64,000 bases of DNA from Xestospongia bergquistia (taxonomy: Eukaryota > Porifera > Demospongiae > Haplosclerida > Petrosiidae), in the NCBI GenBank assembly GCA_963965975.1, contig OZ014413.1:8458101-8522100 (forward strand), written 5' to 3'. Position 1 is the first letter of the stretch, and each line of letters begins with the position of its first letter. Shown in pieces: positions 24,101-37,200 of the stretch. The notes below the pieces were generated by a model, which saw only the letters and a list, made by a program, of their open reading frames with translations, was not told the origin of the DNA and did not search any database. The translations under genes and the position numbers were made by a program.

Positions 24101-27100
24101 TGATGTTCATGTCTATAGCATATTAATGGTAGCCGTCCTTGGTTATCACTGATGTTCATGTCTAGAGGTTACTAATGGTAGCTATCCTACAATGTAAGCA
24201 AGAATGTCGCTAGTCTAGAGCTTACTGATGATAGCTATCCTAGGTCACTATAGTGTAAGTAAGAATGTTGACTAGTCTAGAGCTTACTAATGGTAACTAT
24301 CCTAGGTTACTGGTAAGATTTTGGTCATATTCAAGAATACAGACACAATTGGAAGTTAGTACTTGTAGTAATAATAGTACACTGGTCAATTATATGTAGC
24401 ACTGCATTTAAATTGTCAACAGACATAGCTCCTCACTGTTGACTGATATTGTTAGTTAACACAGCTACTACATCTGATTTGATGATGTCACTTATCACAA
24501 CTCATACCTGATATGGTAAACTTGAACAATCCAACCATGTAGTTAGTTCAATTTATGTCAATTTGCCTTACTCATAATACCATAGCTTACCTTGTAACAT
24601 TTAACGTTATGAGAAACCTGTTTTATAATAATAATAATACAAGTGGAACAACACCTATGTATAGAATTCTTATAACTTTATAGTTATAAGAATTCTATAC
24701 ATAGGTGTTGTTCCACTTGTATTATTATTATTATATTATTATATTATATATTATATATTATATTATTATTATTGTGTTATTATGTATTACACTTGTATTG
24801 TATTGTATTAGTCTAAGTTTTATTTAAGGGATTTTGTTAATAAGTTTATTATGTTGGTGAGGTGTCAAATGTGAGGTAATCAATACTGGATCTACTGTGC
24901 AATGTTTGTAAAGTATACTTCTACTGTGCAATGTTTGTAAAGTATACATAATTATGTTCATTTGATACACTGTAATATAATATTGATTGTTAGGGCAATG
25001 TAATGAAGACAGAGGACTGTCTTTAGACTGTTACCAGATTTTATTGGCATCTTTATACAAAAAAGCAGTGTACACTGTAGAAAAGTTATAGTTTTGTTCA
25101 GGATATTTTTTCTAATTGTCCATTATGTTGGTACTGCTTTATTTCTTTATCAGTTATCATGTTTACTATGCCACTGTCTATCACTATATACACTAATGAT
25201 CTATATTACTATAATTTATAAAATATATTATCTTAAAAAGAAATTTGGTCGACAATGCTACGTTGTATGTAACTGTCCTTTTGAACTCATATCCTCTCCC
25301 CCTACATTTCACGTTAATATAGTGTAATTGAGTTTGATTGCCACTTCAAACACAAACGCATACACACACACACATCAAAGTTTAGTTGAGTTACTTGTAC
25401 ATGTATTACATGCACAAGTAAAGGATTATATTACATGTACACTAGTACATGAAATATTTCGCATGTAATTCATGTCTTTTGGCTGTTTTTGAGGTTTTGT
25501 TTTACTCTAGTTATATTTACTCTTGTCAAATATCATTAAATTAAGCTGAATTCCTCACATGATAACAATCATTGTCAAATAAGTTTGTGCGTTACATATA
25601 TAAATATTTGTTATTTGAATTAAAAATTATCTTAACCATTCAGAAAATTGTAATTCAGGTTTTACCGGTTTCTATGGCAATGACTATTCATCTTAATCAA
25701 TTAATTGAATTACTCTAACACTAATTAAAGAATTCTTTGATAAGGCTTTTTTTCCTTAAATAAAATTCAGTACTAACAAGGACACCAATTACAGTTAGCT
25801 AGTGAACTTATTATAAACAATACTAATATAAGAATATACTATCCTATTTGACTCTTATCTTACACTTAATGTAAAATAACTTTACCCTATTTAAAAGTGT
25901 TAATTCAATAATGATCTAGCTACATAATGATGGCTTTCATTGGCTACTAATGGACCCATTAGTTAAAGTTGTTGTTCATGTCAGTGTGATAATTCAATTA
26001 GTCTCCCGTTAATGATAGGGAGTACAGATGGTCTCCCCCAATATAAATTATTATCTATATCTGACTATAGTAAACATCGGTGTCACTTACTGATAACCTG
26101 TCAGTCACTCCTACATTAACATGTCTGTGACCATGTGTTCAAAGCAGTCGTTTGGACACACAACTACATGTTACTCACATGTATGTGTTATGTTGATGTT
26201 GTACAGCACTTTCTTATGAAGGCATCAGGTAGTATTCTGTGTGTCATACTTGCCTGCACATTTCCTACATTTTTTAATTTGAATTAAATGTTTGTTTGTT
26301 TAGTGACAATAATTTGCTTTTATCTTTAAATTTCTGCTGTTGTAAATATGGCTTCTTTCACCTCCTTTCCTTTTGTGGCTGATTAATATATATTACTTAG
26401 TATAATAAAGTCTTTTTAGTATTGACATGAAATAAAGGAGCATTTTTAATTGGTTGACTAAACCATATTAATAATTATTAACAATGTAATTTTAAAATAA
26501 TATTCCTACAATTTCAATCATGATTTTAAATTTATGCACCGCAATTTTTTTTTTCTGAAGCGACAGATCTGGCATTATTGCAACACACAAATTAAATACT
26601 TTATATAACTTTATTTAACTTGTATACTCTATAAAATTATTAAATATTCAATAACAATGTAGTATTGTAATAGATACACATAACATTGTTATTGTTTCAA
26701 GTGTTCTAGTGAGTAGTTCATTGAACTTAGCTGTGTAAGTTAGCAATCAGTCTTCCTATTACTTATACAAACAATTTGCTATAATATAACTGATCTGTTT
26801 AACATGGAAGAATTGTTAAGTACACTAACTCTTTTAATATCTGTATAAATTTAAATTTATTACCTAGAATTAATGTAATGATCCATTGTGAGGTATTAAC
26901 AAGCCACTCATACATGTACTAGTTATGTAACTAATGTCTCACTGTGTGTGTAACATATCCAATAGTTTAATCCTATCTACAAACTATTGGATATTGGTTA
27001 CATTGAGAATACAAGAGTTGTTGTGTGGGTCACTTAACTCGCTGTTTTACTACAACATAAATCAATTATCTCTCTTTGTATTTTAATTGATGAGTGAATG

Positions 27101-30100
27101 GTTGATCCCTCCTTGTTGTCACCAACATTATATATGTCTCCTAAGTTACAGATGGCAGTTATTCTGTTGCCATGGTTACTTAAATTATAGAGGTGATAAA
27201 TTCCTATATTATTGTTGTAAACATGTGTTGTTTACTTTTTATGTGGAGTTTGTTGTACTGGTCTTACTGGTCTTATTGCTTACAACTTTTTTGTTTTGTT
27301 GTTTGTGTTCATTGGTTAGTTTTGTCATCTCACAAACATAGTTTGTTACTGATGTGTGTAATTCTACTTACAATAAAGCATTTAAAATATTAGCGCTACA
27401 ACTCCTATCTGAGTAAAAATTTATTAGATTGTTGGCTCCTCTGTTCATGACTTTGTAGATAAACATCCTTAGTGAAAGCGTTACAACTCAGGAAAATTAC
27501 ATCACTTTTGTGGGCAGTTATAATGCCCCCAATGTAAACCCGTTAGTTTATACAGCTGTCTCATATCAGCTCTAAGTTATGATTTCTTGGTATAGCAATA
27601 CTGTTTCAAGTCGTAGTGATTATAGAATACTTACTCATCTTCTTACTTGGAATACTATATTGTTTTGATATTAATCTTAATATAGGAGAAATTATTACAT
27701 TCTAATAATATTGTTGTGTTGATATCATTACAATTGTTTAATTTATCAATTGATGCTTTCCAGCCATTATACTAACTCTTCTCTCTATTAACTATTTGCA
27801 TACACAGCTGATTAACAACTGATCAGTTCATCTTAATAATGTGTTTAATGGTTAACATTTACAAAATTTTTACTAGAGATGGAGACAAATCTGTATGAGT
27901 GCTACAAAACATACAACATTTTGTTATAATTGATAATAATACAATTAAGTGAAAACCTATATATTAATAATATTATAAAACAAGAAGTAACTTACAAAAA
28001 TGTTTATAGAAGGTAAACTGATGTTCTTTAAGGCATTGTTTACTAATTACATACTATCATAATTTGTGGTCTTTTGGTTCAAGGTGTGTCACTCTCTCTT
28101 GTTAGTGGTTAGCTCTTTAATTGACAACAATGATAACTAGGCTGTTGTGGTTTGTAATGGTCACATGATTTGTAGCCAATCAGATCATTTATATTTGGTC
28201 ACATGGTCTTGTCTTAGTTTATGCATCCATATCATGCAGGCTCCATGGGCTCAGATGGGTAGAACATGTGACTATACTCTGTTCGTATTGAGAATGACTA
28301 TAGTTTAGTGGAGTTTTAATTATGACAACTGTCGTCAACCTAACTTGGGTGTGGTATTGTAGTTACAAAGTTTTTGGTAATTCATGCTGACACTTCTGTG
28401 GTTTGTTATAGCTGTCTCTTCTGAATCCAGCCTACCTTTACTATTAAAGATATTTTTGACAGTTTTTGAACTTTTCTGCTGAAACTAGAGAGTGCTTGCA
28501 TATATTAATAATATACGAACTATGCATGACATCAGGTCATAATGGAATGCCAAGAACACCACTCACTGTATATGGGATTTCTGGTTTGCAACTTTCCTAG
28601 ATAGCTAGTGCTCTAGTTTTTTGATAACATTTGTAGACTTACAAGACATTTGAATAGTACAAACCATTTCTCTCTAACTCATTCCTAGCCAGAGTTATGA
28701 CATTTGAGTTAGTGTTCATTCTCAACATGAAAAGAGCATGCTGTTCAGAAGGTCCTGAGTTCAAATCCCAGGATTTTTTCTTTGACAAAGTTTGAAGTAC
28801 CAAAGCTTCTTGGCCTGTTGGGTATAGCCAACATAATTGTCATAATCAAAAGGGATGCCCTTGTTTCAGAGGTTTTATGTTCCTATTGTTATTAACCCTA
28901 TTATGTAATAGGTCATCCACTTATGGTCACTTGTAATAACAGTTAAGATAACTTACATAATTAAATGGAATTTTTTTTAGATTAATCACTAGATATGATT
29001 GTTCTTGATAGTTGCCAGTGACAACCATTACAATATCATAGTGCTGTCATAAATTTTAGTTAGCTCAGTATGACTGAACTTAGGTAGTCTCAAGCTTATT
29101 GTTGCTATAACAATAACCATTATATCCTACCGTTTATTGCAACTACAAATACTACAAATTAAGCAGTTAACTAATAACAACCACTTTAAGAGGATGGTAC
29201 TGTTTATGTTAAATTATTATTACTACAAATTAAGCGGTTTCAAACTAATAAAAACTATTATAAAGGGCAGTACTGTTTATTGTATTGTTTATTCAATTAT
29301 TATTACTACAAATTAAGCGGTTTCAAACTAATGAAAACTATTATAAAGGGTAGTACTGTTTATTCAATTATATGGCTACAAATTAAGTGGTTTCAAACCT
29401 CATAATTAGTAGTACTAACAATCACATGAGATGAGTTGTTACATTATTTACTAGCACTGCCCAGCTGAGCAAATAATTTAAGTATAATTAGTGGGTAATT
29501 TGTAATTTTAATTAACTGATACTTTTAAAAACAATTTTTTTTAGTTGGATGCAATAATTATTATATATGCAGTTGTGAAAATAGCAATATTGAAATTATA
29601 AATGTTTTAATTTAAGTATTTACAAACTAAATAATTAATCAAATATGTTTTAATTTAATAACAATAAGTCATTAAGACTGTTACTGTAACAGAACCGCAT
29701 ATATTCATGCATGTAGTCATGTACTATATCGATGTATTGAGAGTAATACAGTAGTGGTCATGGGGTCTTTACCCACAATGTTTGGTCTATAATGAATGTC
29801 ACTAGTGTAACCACTAGGGCTGAGTACAAGACATTAGGGAGGTATACTCCAGTTTAATTGTTACCCACAAACAAGCAGCTGTTTAGAGAAAAGCTTAGGA
29901 TTCCGTTGTTTTGTAGACATCTAGGAACAATCTTTATTATAGACTTTAAAGAGATTGTATAATATATCATATGAATACTTAGTCCTGTTTATAATGGGAT
30001 GTCCTTAATGTTCTTTATGATAGCTTCAACTATATTGTTTGATGTGTATTGTTATTAATTATTTTATCTGCAAACATGATGACACTCTACTATGAGTGAT

Positions 30101-32499
30101 GAGTCAATGTCTTTTAAGACAGTGCCGAAATATGATAATTGGTATCAGTTGATTTAGGAACAAGCCACTAATTATTTTAGTATAACACACCTTAAACCTA
30201 GTGACAATTCTCTCTGTGATAATGAAATTGTTCTATCTTGTAAAAATTCTTTAAACTAATGCTTTATTTTATAAATAAAATAATTCGACTGATATCTTTC
30301 ATAGTAACATAGTACTTATCTTGTTAATAAAAAATAAGGTTTCTTGGTGGTTCCTCCCTCTATTACATCTAAAACTCCTTGTATACATTTGTCTTAGATA
30401 AATTGCTACATGACATTATAAATACGTGTAATAGAAGTAAACAAATCTTCTGATGGTGTTTAAGACAATGCTCATATACAATGTAGTTGCCATGACAACT
30501 ATTAGCTATGTAGAAATATTTGAAATGGTCGTATTGATTCTGTGGCAGGTCAGTTATCGTAACTAAAGAATTACTCCATGTTACTTCAAAGACTTTTGAA
30601 GTAATATTAGTAATAGGATATATATAGACCATAGTAACAGTCCCATCTTACTTGTTGAGTTACCACAAATAGTATTTATTTAATATGAGGCTTATTTTTT
30701 GTTTATATGTATATATATATATCTCCAAATGTGGCAAAGTTTATTGACTTAGTAATGCCTTATTGTATTAATATTATTACGGAAGAATGTAACTATCTAG
30801 ATTTATTAGTGTATTATATACTTGGATGTTATGTAGAGATATTAATATGCTGAAGAAAAGGAAGGAATTCACATACTTTTAAGATACTATTACTAGTAAT
30901 ATTACATATATATGTATACACTTTGTATATAGTATAATTATTTAATGTAATAACAGTTACTTTTAATACTTTGTTAATCTTTAAACAAAGTATTAAAAAT
31001 TTGTCTAGTGTGTAATATGGGGGATGTTTGCCTGTTTAGTCTTCCTTAAAGTTCAACTGTGTATATAAGAATTTGATAACAACTTCATATGTAAACAATG
31101 TTATAATACTATAATAACTTGATATTTTATAAAGCAATTCCTCTAATATAAATTACACTCCATATACTGCATATAAAATACAACTAACTACACATATTAT
31201 ATGCTATTTATATCATATGCCAAGTATACACTGTGCTGTATTAAAGTTTTATATTGTCTGACCAGCTGGGATAGTTGGCATTGATTACATAATAGTGTGT
31301 AACATCATTAGCAGGTGCCCTTGAGGTCCAATTAATCCAATTTAGCCTCCTTTTAGTCTGTGACCACAAAAAACAGGGCTGTGGTAATCTGAGTTGGCAT
31401 ATAAGGGCTTAATGAACTTGACCAAAGCTAGACAAAAGAGGCTCAAGTTAGATAAAGAGGCTCATATCCAAGCTAGATTAAAGAGGCTCATACCTGAGCT
31501 AGATTAAAGAGACTCATACCTGAGCTAGATTGAAGAGACTAAGATTAATTTTTAAACTCTGAATGGGTGAATGAAATACCATCTATTATGTATCACTATA
31601 ACTGACAGTCAAAGTCGAATCACCAATCATGTGACTAGAGTAATCTCTAATTGTTATAATTTGTGATCAAACAACAATCCACCTCCATACAAATTCATAA
31701 CTTTAAACACAAACACACCTCATGTCAGTTTATGGACATATTGGGTAGATAGGTTATACCTGATATGGAAAACAACTTGTTTGTGCCAAGATTAAGAAAT
31801 TGTCTTACTATTGTTGCAAATGTTTAATTATTCTATTGCTAATAACTGTATACACTTGAGGAGAAATGGTACAGCTTTTTTCTCAAGATCAACGATAACG
31901 TTGTCTTCAAGACTAGCTAATTGAAATGTTATAGTCTCAGACTGGTTCTCTCATATTTTAAGATTGAGTTCTAGTTAATGTGTTATTTGATACTACAATT
32001 TAGTAATAAGATATTGTATCATTTTTATATTGATATTATAACTGATTACTCCTTGATATCACAATTGTCTTAGTCTGGTTCTAATTCTCACTAGCCTGAA
32101 CCCCAACCCTCAACATTAGCAGAATGAAACTGTAAATAAGAAATTTGGTTTAGAATAATATAGGAGTTGTTTACGTCAATATTTGTTGATCACTGACTCA
32201 CATCTATTGTATTATGTCAAATTATGTAATATCTGGCACAGCACATACTAAATACATTAAGTGAGGAATGTGCGTATACTATCAGTGTTGCTATGACAAG
32301 CACATGTCACCTGATAATAAGACTTTTGTTATTAGCGTAGTCAGGGAGTAGACTTGATGAGCAAGTATTATTGATTAAGATCATTTTACTAGCATCTCAG
32401 ACAATACAAATAGAACATATGTATATTGTATATATTGTTTAATTGTTTACTATGTGTAATATATATATATATATATATTTGTGTAGTGTTATATTTGTG

Positions 32500-32541
<42 letters not shown>

Positions 32542-34128
32542 ATATATTTGTATAGTGTTATTGTTAATAATTGCAATAATACTAAAGTCAATAGGTACCA
32601 GTAATACTACATTTAAGATATTTCACTTGAAGCTGACTTAAAATTATTGTATTATCAGTATATGACCTATATAATCATGTATGTTATGATGATGGTGACG
32701 GTGACGGTGATACCATATGTTTGCTAATATACAAATGATGCAAAATAATTATTATGGAAATCAAATTCAAAATTGTTTGTATGTAATATATATATACAAG
32801 TAACAGTTTTGTATTTAGTTGAGTTTGTTTGTATGAGAATATGATATATGATGCGAGTCAACGAGTCTGATTGTATTTCCTTTTGTTTATAATCAAGTAT
32901 TCATTATTATTAACTGGCTTCTAATTGTTACTCTATGTTAACAATAATGACTACCAAAGAACAAAAGATAATATAGTATTGAAGACCGATAGCTCTACTT
33001 ATTATCAGGTGTTGCTTTATGTTGGATTCAGTACTTACCATATGATCAGAAGACACCAATATTATGACATATTGTACTGATTCTGTTTATTGATAAGTAT
33101 TGTATCAAATGAGGCTTCTAGGATCATAGGAATAAGCGCAATAGCTGTTATTTGTCACAATTCTATTTATTGCTTGAAAGAGTATCGTGTATTCAATTTA
33201 CTACAGTCATATAATGAAGTGTTCTTTTGATGTACTACATTGGACAGTAACCTACTAACATAGAGAATGAACTTACATTATAGAAGAGCTCAGTTTGATT
33301 AATGTCTTTATAATATTTACTATTTACTCAAATAGCTTTAGTTACTAAAGACCCATTATTGACTTACCCAAAAAGTCTAGATAGAGATTTCTCTTCTATT
33401 AATAATCAATATGTATTAATGTTATCTTAACACTAACATTGTGCTATTGAAGTACAATGTTTTGTATAGAGGAAACTACTATACCAGTACAATACATATA
33501 ATGATATATATATAATTATATATATATATGTATGTATACGTATATTGTACGTATACTGATTCATAATTATGTGTCATATATTATCAGGATATTTCAAATA
33601 TGTCCTATTACTCAATATTACATAACTTTGTCTTTGTAGATACATTTCTAGTTGTTGTGTGGTCATCTACTTGACTGGCCTCAAATTGGCTAGTAATACT
33701 AATTTATTATGATAACAAATTAAACTAACAGACAACAGAAATCATAAAATAAATTATTATAATATAATCTGTTTACATTGTATGTATCATATACTAAGTT
33801 ACCATGACAACATCAATAAAGTTAACTCTAATTAAACTAATTAATCTATTTTAAATTATGCTAATGAGATAATCTTTTATCTATGAGACATTGATATTTG
33901 CATAATACGCTCTTCTACAATTAACATGCTTTTTTCTTTTTCTTAGCTTTGAGGGCTGGCTTACTCAGTATTGGTATGTGTTGTTAATAGTACTTGCTGT
34001 ACTGGTTGTTATCTGTGTTCTTGTTTGTGCTTGTGTCTTGCGTAAACATCCTCGTAGTTCTTCCCCCCTTCAAAATCATGGACCCAATCACAAGTATGTT
34101 GAGTGGATGTTTAGTATAAAGATTTTAT

Positions 34129-34215
<87 letters not shown>

Positions 34216-37200
34216 GGGTACCAAATTATCTTGAAGAACGTGGAGGTAGTTCTGATCATCAAAGTAGTTTACCTACAATGCCATCAGGGTCTATATCAGC
34301 AGACTCCACCCCAATCCCTTCCCCTCATTCTTCACAACATTCTGTACAGGTTCCAAGTAGTCTAGGTGGAGGAGGTGGTAATGGCAGTGGCCGATCTAGG
34401 AGGACATCCCCTCACCTCAGTTCCAATTCGAGTGACACTTTAAGAGTAAGCATTTAAAATGTTCTAGTTATTAAAAAAATATCTGGTCTTTAGTATCCTT
34501 GCAAACAGTACATATGTTAACTATTTATCATGTATGTACCAATTTGAGTAAAAGGTGTGGTAGCCCAATGAGACATTCATCAGCATATGTTAATACTGAC
34601 CCCTACTCTATAAACCCTAAATATTAAGAGTTAATTATGTGGTCCATAGTTCAGACTGTCCCACTGAGCCAAGTCTGAAATCAGACTGTCTCACTAGGCA
34701 TCTGTATTAAGGTTATATGTAGTAGTAGATAAACTGGTTTAAAACTCACACATTAAAATGTCATAATTAGATTTAAAACTTTTATGGTAGATTTTGAGAA
34801 GAGTTAAAACCATATTTGCAATATGCTTGTCACAGTCATAGTCAATCATTATTTTACAACATTAAATTTCTGAAACAGCTGCTTGATATCAGCATTGTTA
34901 CAGCTGTCATCCTACAAGCCTATGTGGTTTCTGTGGCAACAGCTCCATTGCTGAAAGCACACACTTTGAACATAATGGTCATAACCATCATAGTGTCAAA
35001 TGTGGTTGCCATACCAACCAGACAGCACATTAGTAAGGTGTTTCATGGTAGACAGGATAAAAGAGCTTTGTAGACAAGTACTTAACAGATATGTTCTTGC
35101 GTAAACTGTTTTTACTCCCTTTATGATAATAAAATGTAATAAGAATAATAAGGAATGAGTATATGGACGGATGATTGGACTGATGGATAAATAAATAGAT
35201 TAATGTTGTATATGTACTATAGAACAAACTCTAGGACAACAAAAACAATAATAGTTATCCACTCAAACTTTGACACGGCACAATAAACAATACATTTTAT
35301 TCATTGCTTTGACTTTTCACCTATATAGTTTAACACTATATCATGTTCATTAATGTTATAGTTATATACAATAATCTTATCTTAATATCATTTATACTGT
35401 TGATTTGTTAGCAGTAGTATGACAATACTTATATTGTAATGGTAATTGTGTTGTGATTATAACAATGATGTCTCTCTTCTCATAGCCTGGAGCAAACAGT
35501 GTGTCTTCAAACAGTTCCTCTCCTTCAGTATTGGTGGGTCAAAATGGTAGTCCTACGCGGCAACAGGAAAGACAATCTCCAATGGAAAGACAAGGGTCTC
35601 TCCAGCGACGCCCTCGCTCTAGTCCTATTGTTAGGGTGACTAGTATGCCTGATGTTAAAAATCCTGGAGGAAGTTTACGTACAGCCCCATCCACTGTGTC
35701 TGTAGAATCATCATCATCTGGTCGATCTGGAGTATCATATAGATTTCAACCTTCTTCTGATTCTGAGGCTGTTGTTGAGGTATGGGAGGGTGGGTGATGA
35801 AGAACATGAAAAATATTATGATGTGTACTCCGACACTGAACTAACGAATGATGTACTCTCTCTCTCCTCCAATCACACAGGTGGGTGTAACAGTACACAC
35901 TCCTGGCGATCCTGATAAAGCTGTGAGAATAGCTACAGCTGCTGCATTGGCGGAATCAGCTCGTAAACTAGCTCAAGAGGCTGCTAGTTTTATTGATGAA
36001 GAGGTACAGCATTTTTAACCCTCATATTTTATATTAAAAATTTAAACAATGCTACATCATAGTAGATATACTCTTAATTTGTACCATAGCCACATATTTG
36101 TATATCATCTAGGAAACAATAATTCTACTAACAAATTAAATCATGTAGTTTTACATCTAGTACAAGCTACAAATCATTTTCCCTTATTATTGTCATTATA
36201 AATATATACATGCACATTTATAATAGAAAGTTTTGAAGAATGAAAATCTTATTTTTCTCGAGTACATTTAGCTCTTATTTGTTACATGTACATTTGTATA
36301 TTATGCATGTACATTTGTATATTATCTTTATAATTTATAAATGATAATGTTTTACTGTATTGACAATACCTTCATTTTAACTAGATGTCCCCACCCACTG
36401 CTCCTCCCCCACACATTCATTCAAATATTCATCCCAAAATGACATACACTAATGGTCCCAATCGAATTAACAGTGGCCGCTCCTCCTCAATTGCATTTTC
36501 TCATCAAATGTATCCAAGTAATCAACGTCGTTCGGCTTCTTTAGTAACACCTAGTCTAGAACACCAACCCATTTCATCCAGTCGTCTAGACCCAGGACGT
36601 GGTGAATACCCCTCTTTACCACGTATCCAACATCACTACTCCTCTCAACTGTCAGGTCTTAGTACATATCCACACAGTAGAGGAGGATCTCAATTCAATG
36701 ACTCTGATTATCATTCTTATCATGCATCACAAACACTAGACTCAAACCCAAGCATACCACAATATATGGACCCAGATCCAAACTTCAACCAATCATATCA
36801 TCCTCGGACCTGTGCTGCCATGTCTCCACGAGGAGAACCCTATCCTTCTACTACAATTAACCACATGCATGAGTACATTCCGCCACGAAAGCACTCACTG
36901 ACAGAGGAACATCCTTACAGACATACAAATCATAGGAGAAACTCAGAAAACTCATTACCATTTCGTAGACCTTCTCATTTGTCAGGACCTGGTAGAAGAG
37001 ATGGATCACCATCAATGATTAATTCTTCTCTTCGTAAAAAATCTCAACTAGATATGTTGAGATCTGAGAAAAAATTGACCATGCCTATTAGTTTACCAGA
37101 TGTACCTAATGTTGTCATTACCAGACGATCTGATATTAGAGAACCAAAAAGTTCTGAAACTACAGTAAGTGTCTTATAAGATACTCTTTGTAACTTAATC

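Larger units (their letters stand above)
21264..33946 (+). other. 12.7-kb first intron, repeat-rich, no gene recognised
   Basis: Open frames here are short and without motifs. The stretch holds minisatellites (24030-24310, 29110-29400, 31424-31545), hairpins (24624-24735, 26955-26994), and TA microsatellites (21760-21778, 32459-32540, 33500-33535). No transposon coding region is visible. Confidence 0.6.

Noticed and set aside
25094..27393. Short hydrophobic frames (25094-25327, 27087-27341, 27193-27393)
   Set aside because: Composition is that expected of T-rich DNA; overlapping frames and no splice signals linking them to the host gene.
28240..28300. tRNA-like box A (gggctcagatgggtagaaca)
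   Set aside because: No matching box B at a proper distance and no cloverleaf; too weak to call even a SINE.
28690..28775. Box B-like gagttcaaatccc in the large intron
   Set aside because: No convincing box A upstream and no acceptor stem.
30369..30632. 87-codon minus-strand frame
   Set aside because: AT-rich intron sequence, no motif, no support beyond lack of stops.
34816..35073. 85-codon plus-strand frame with hydrophobic stretches
   Set aside because: Sits in an intron, has no clear acceptor or donor in phase and no recognisable motif; the exon chain is already continuous without it.
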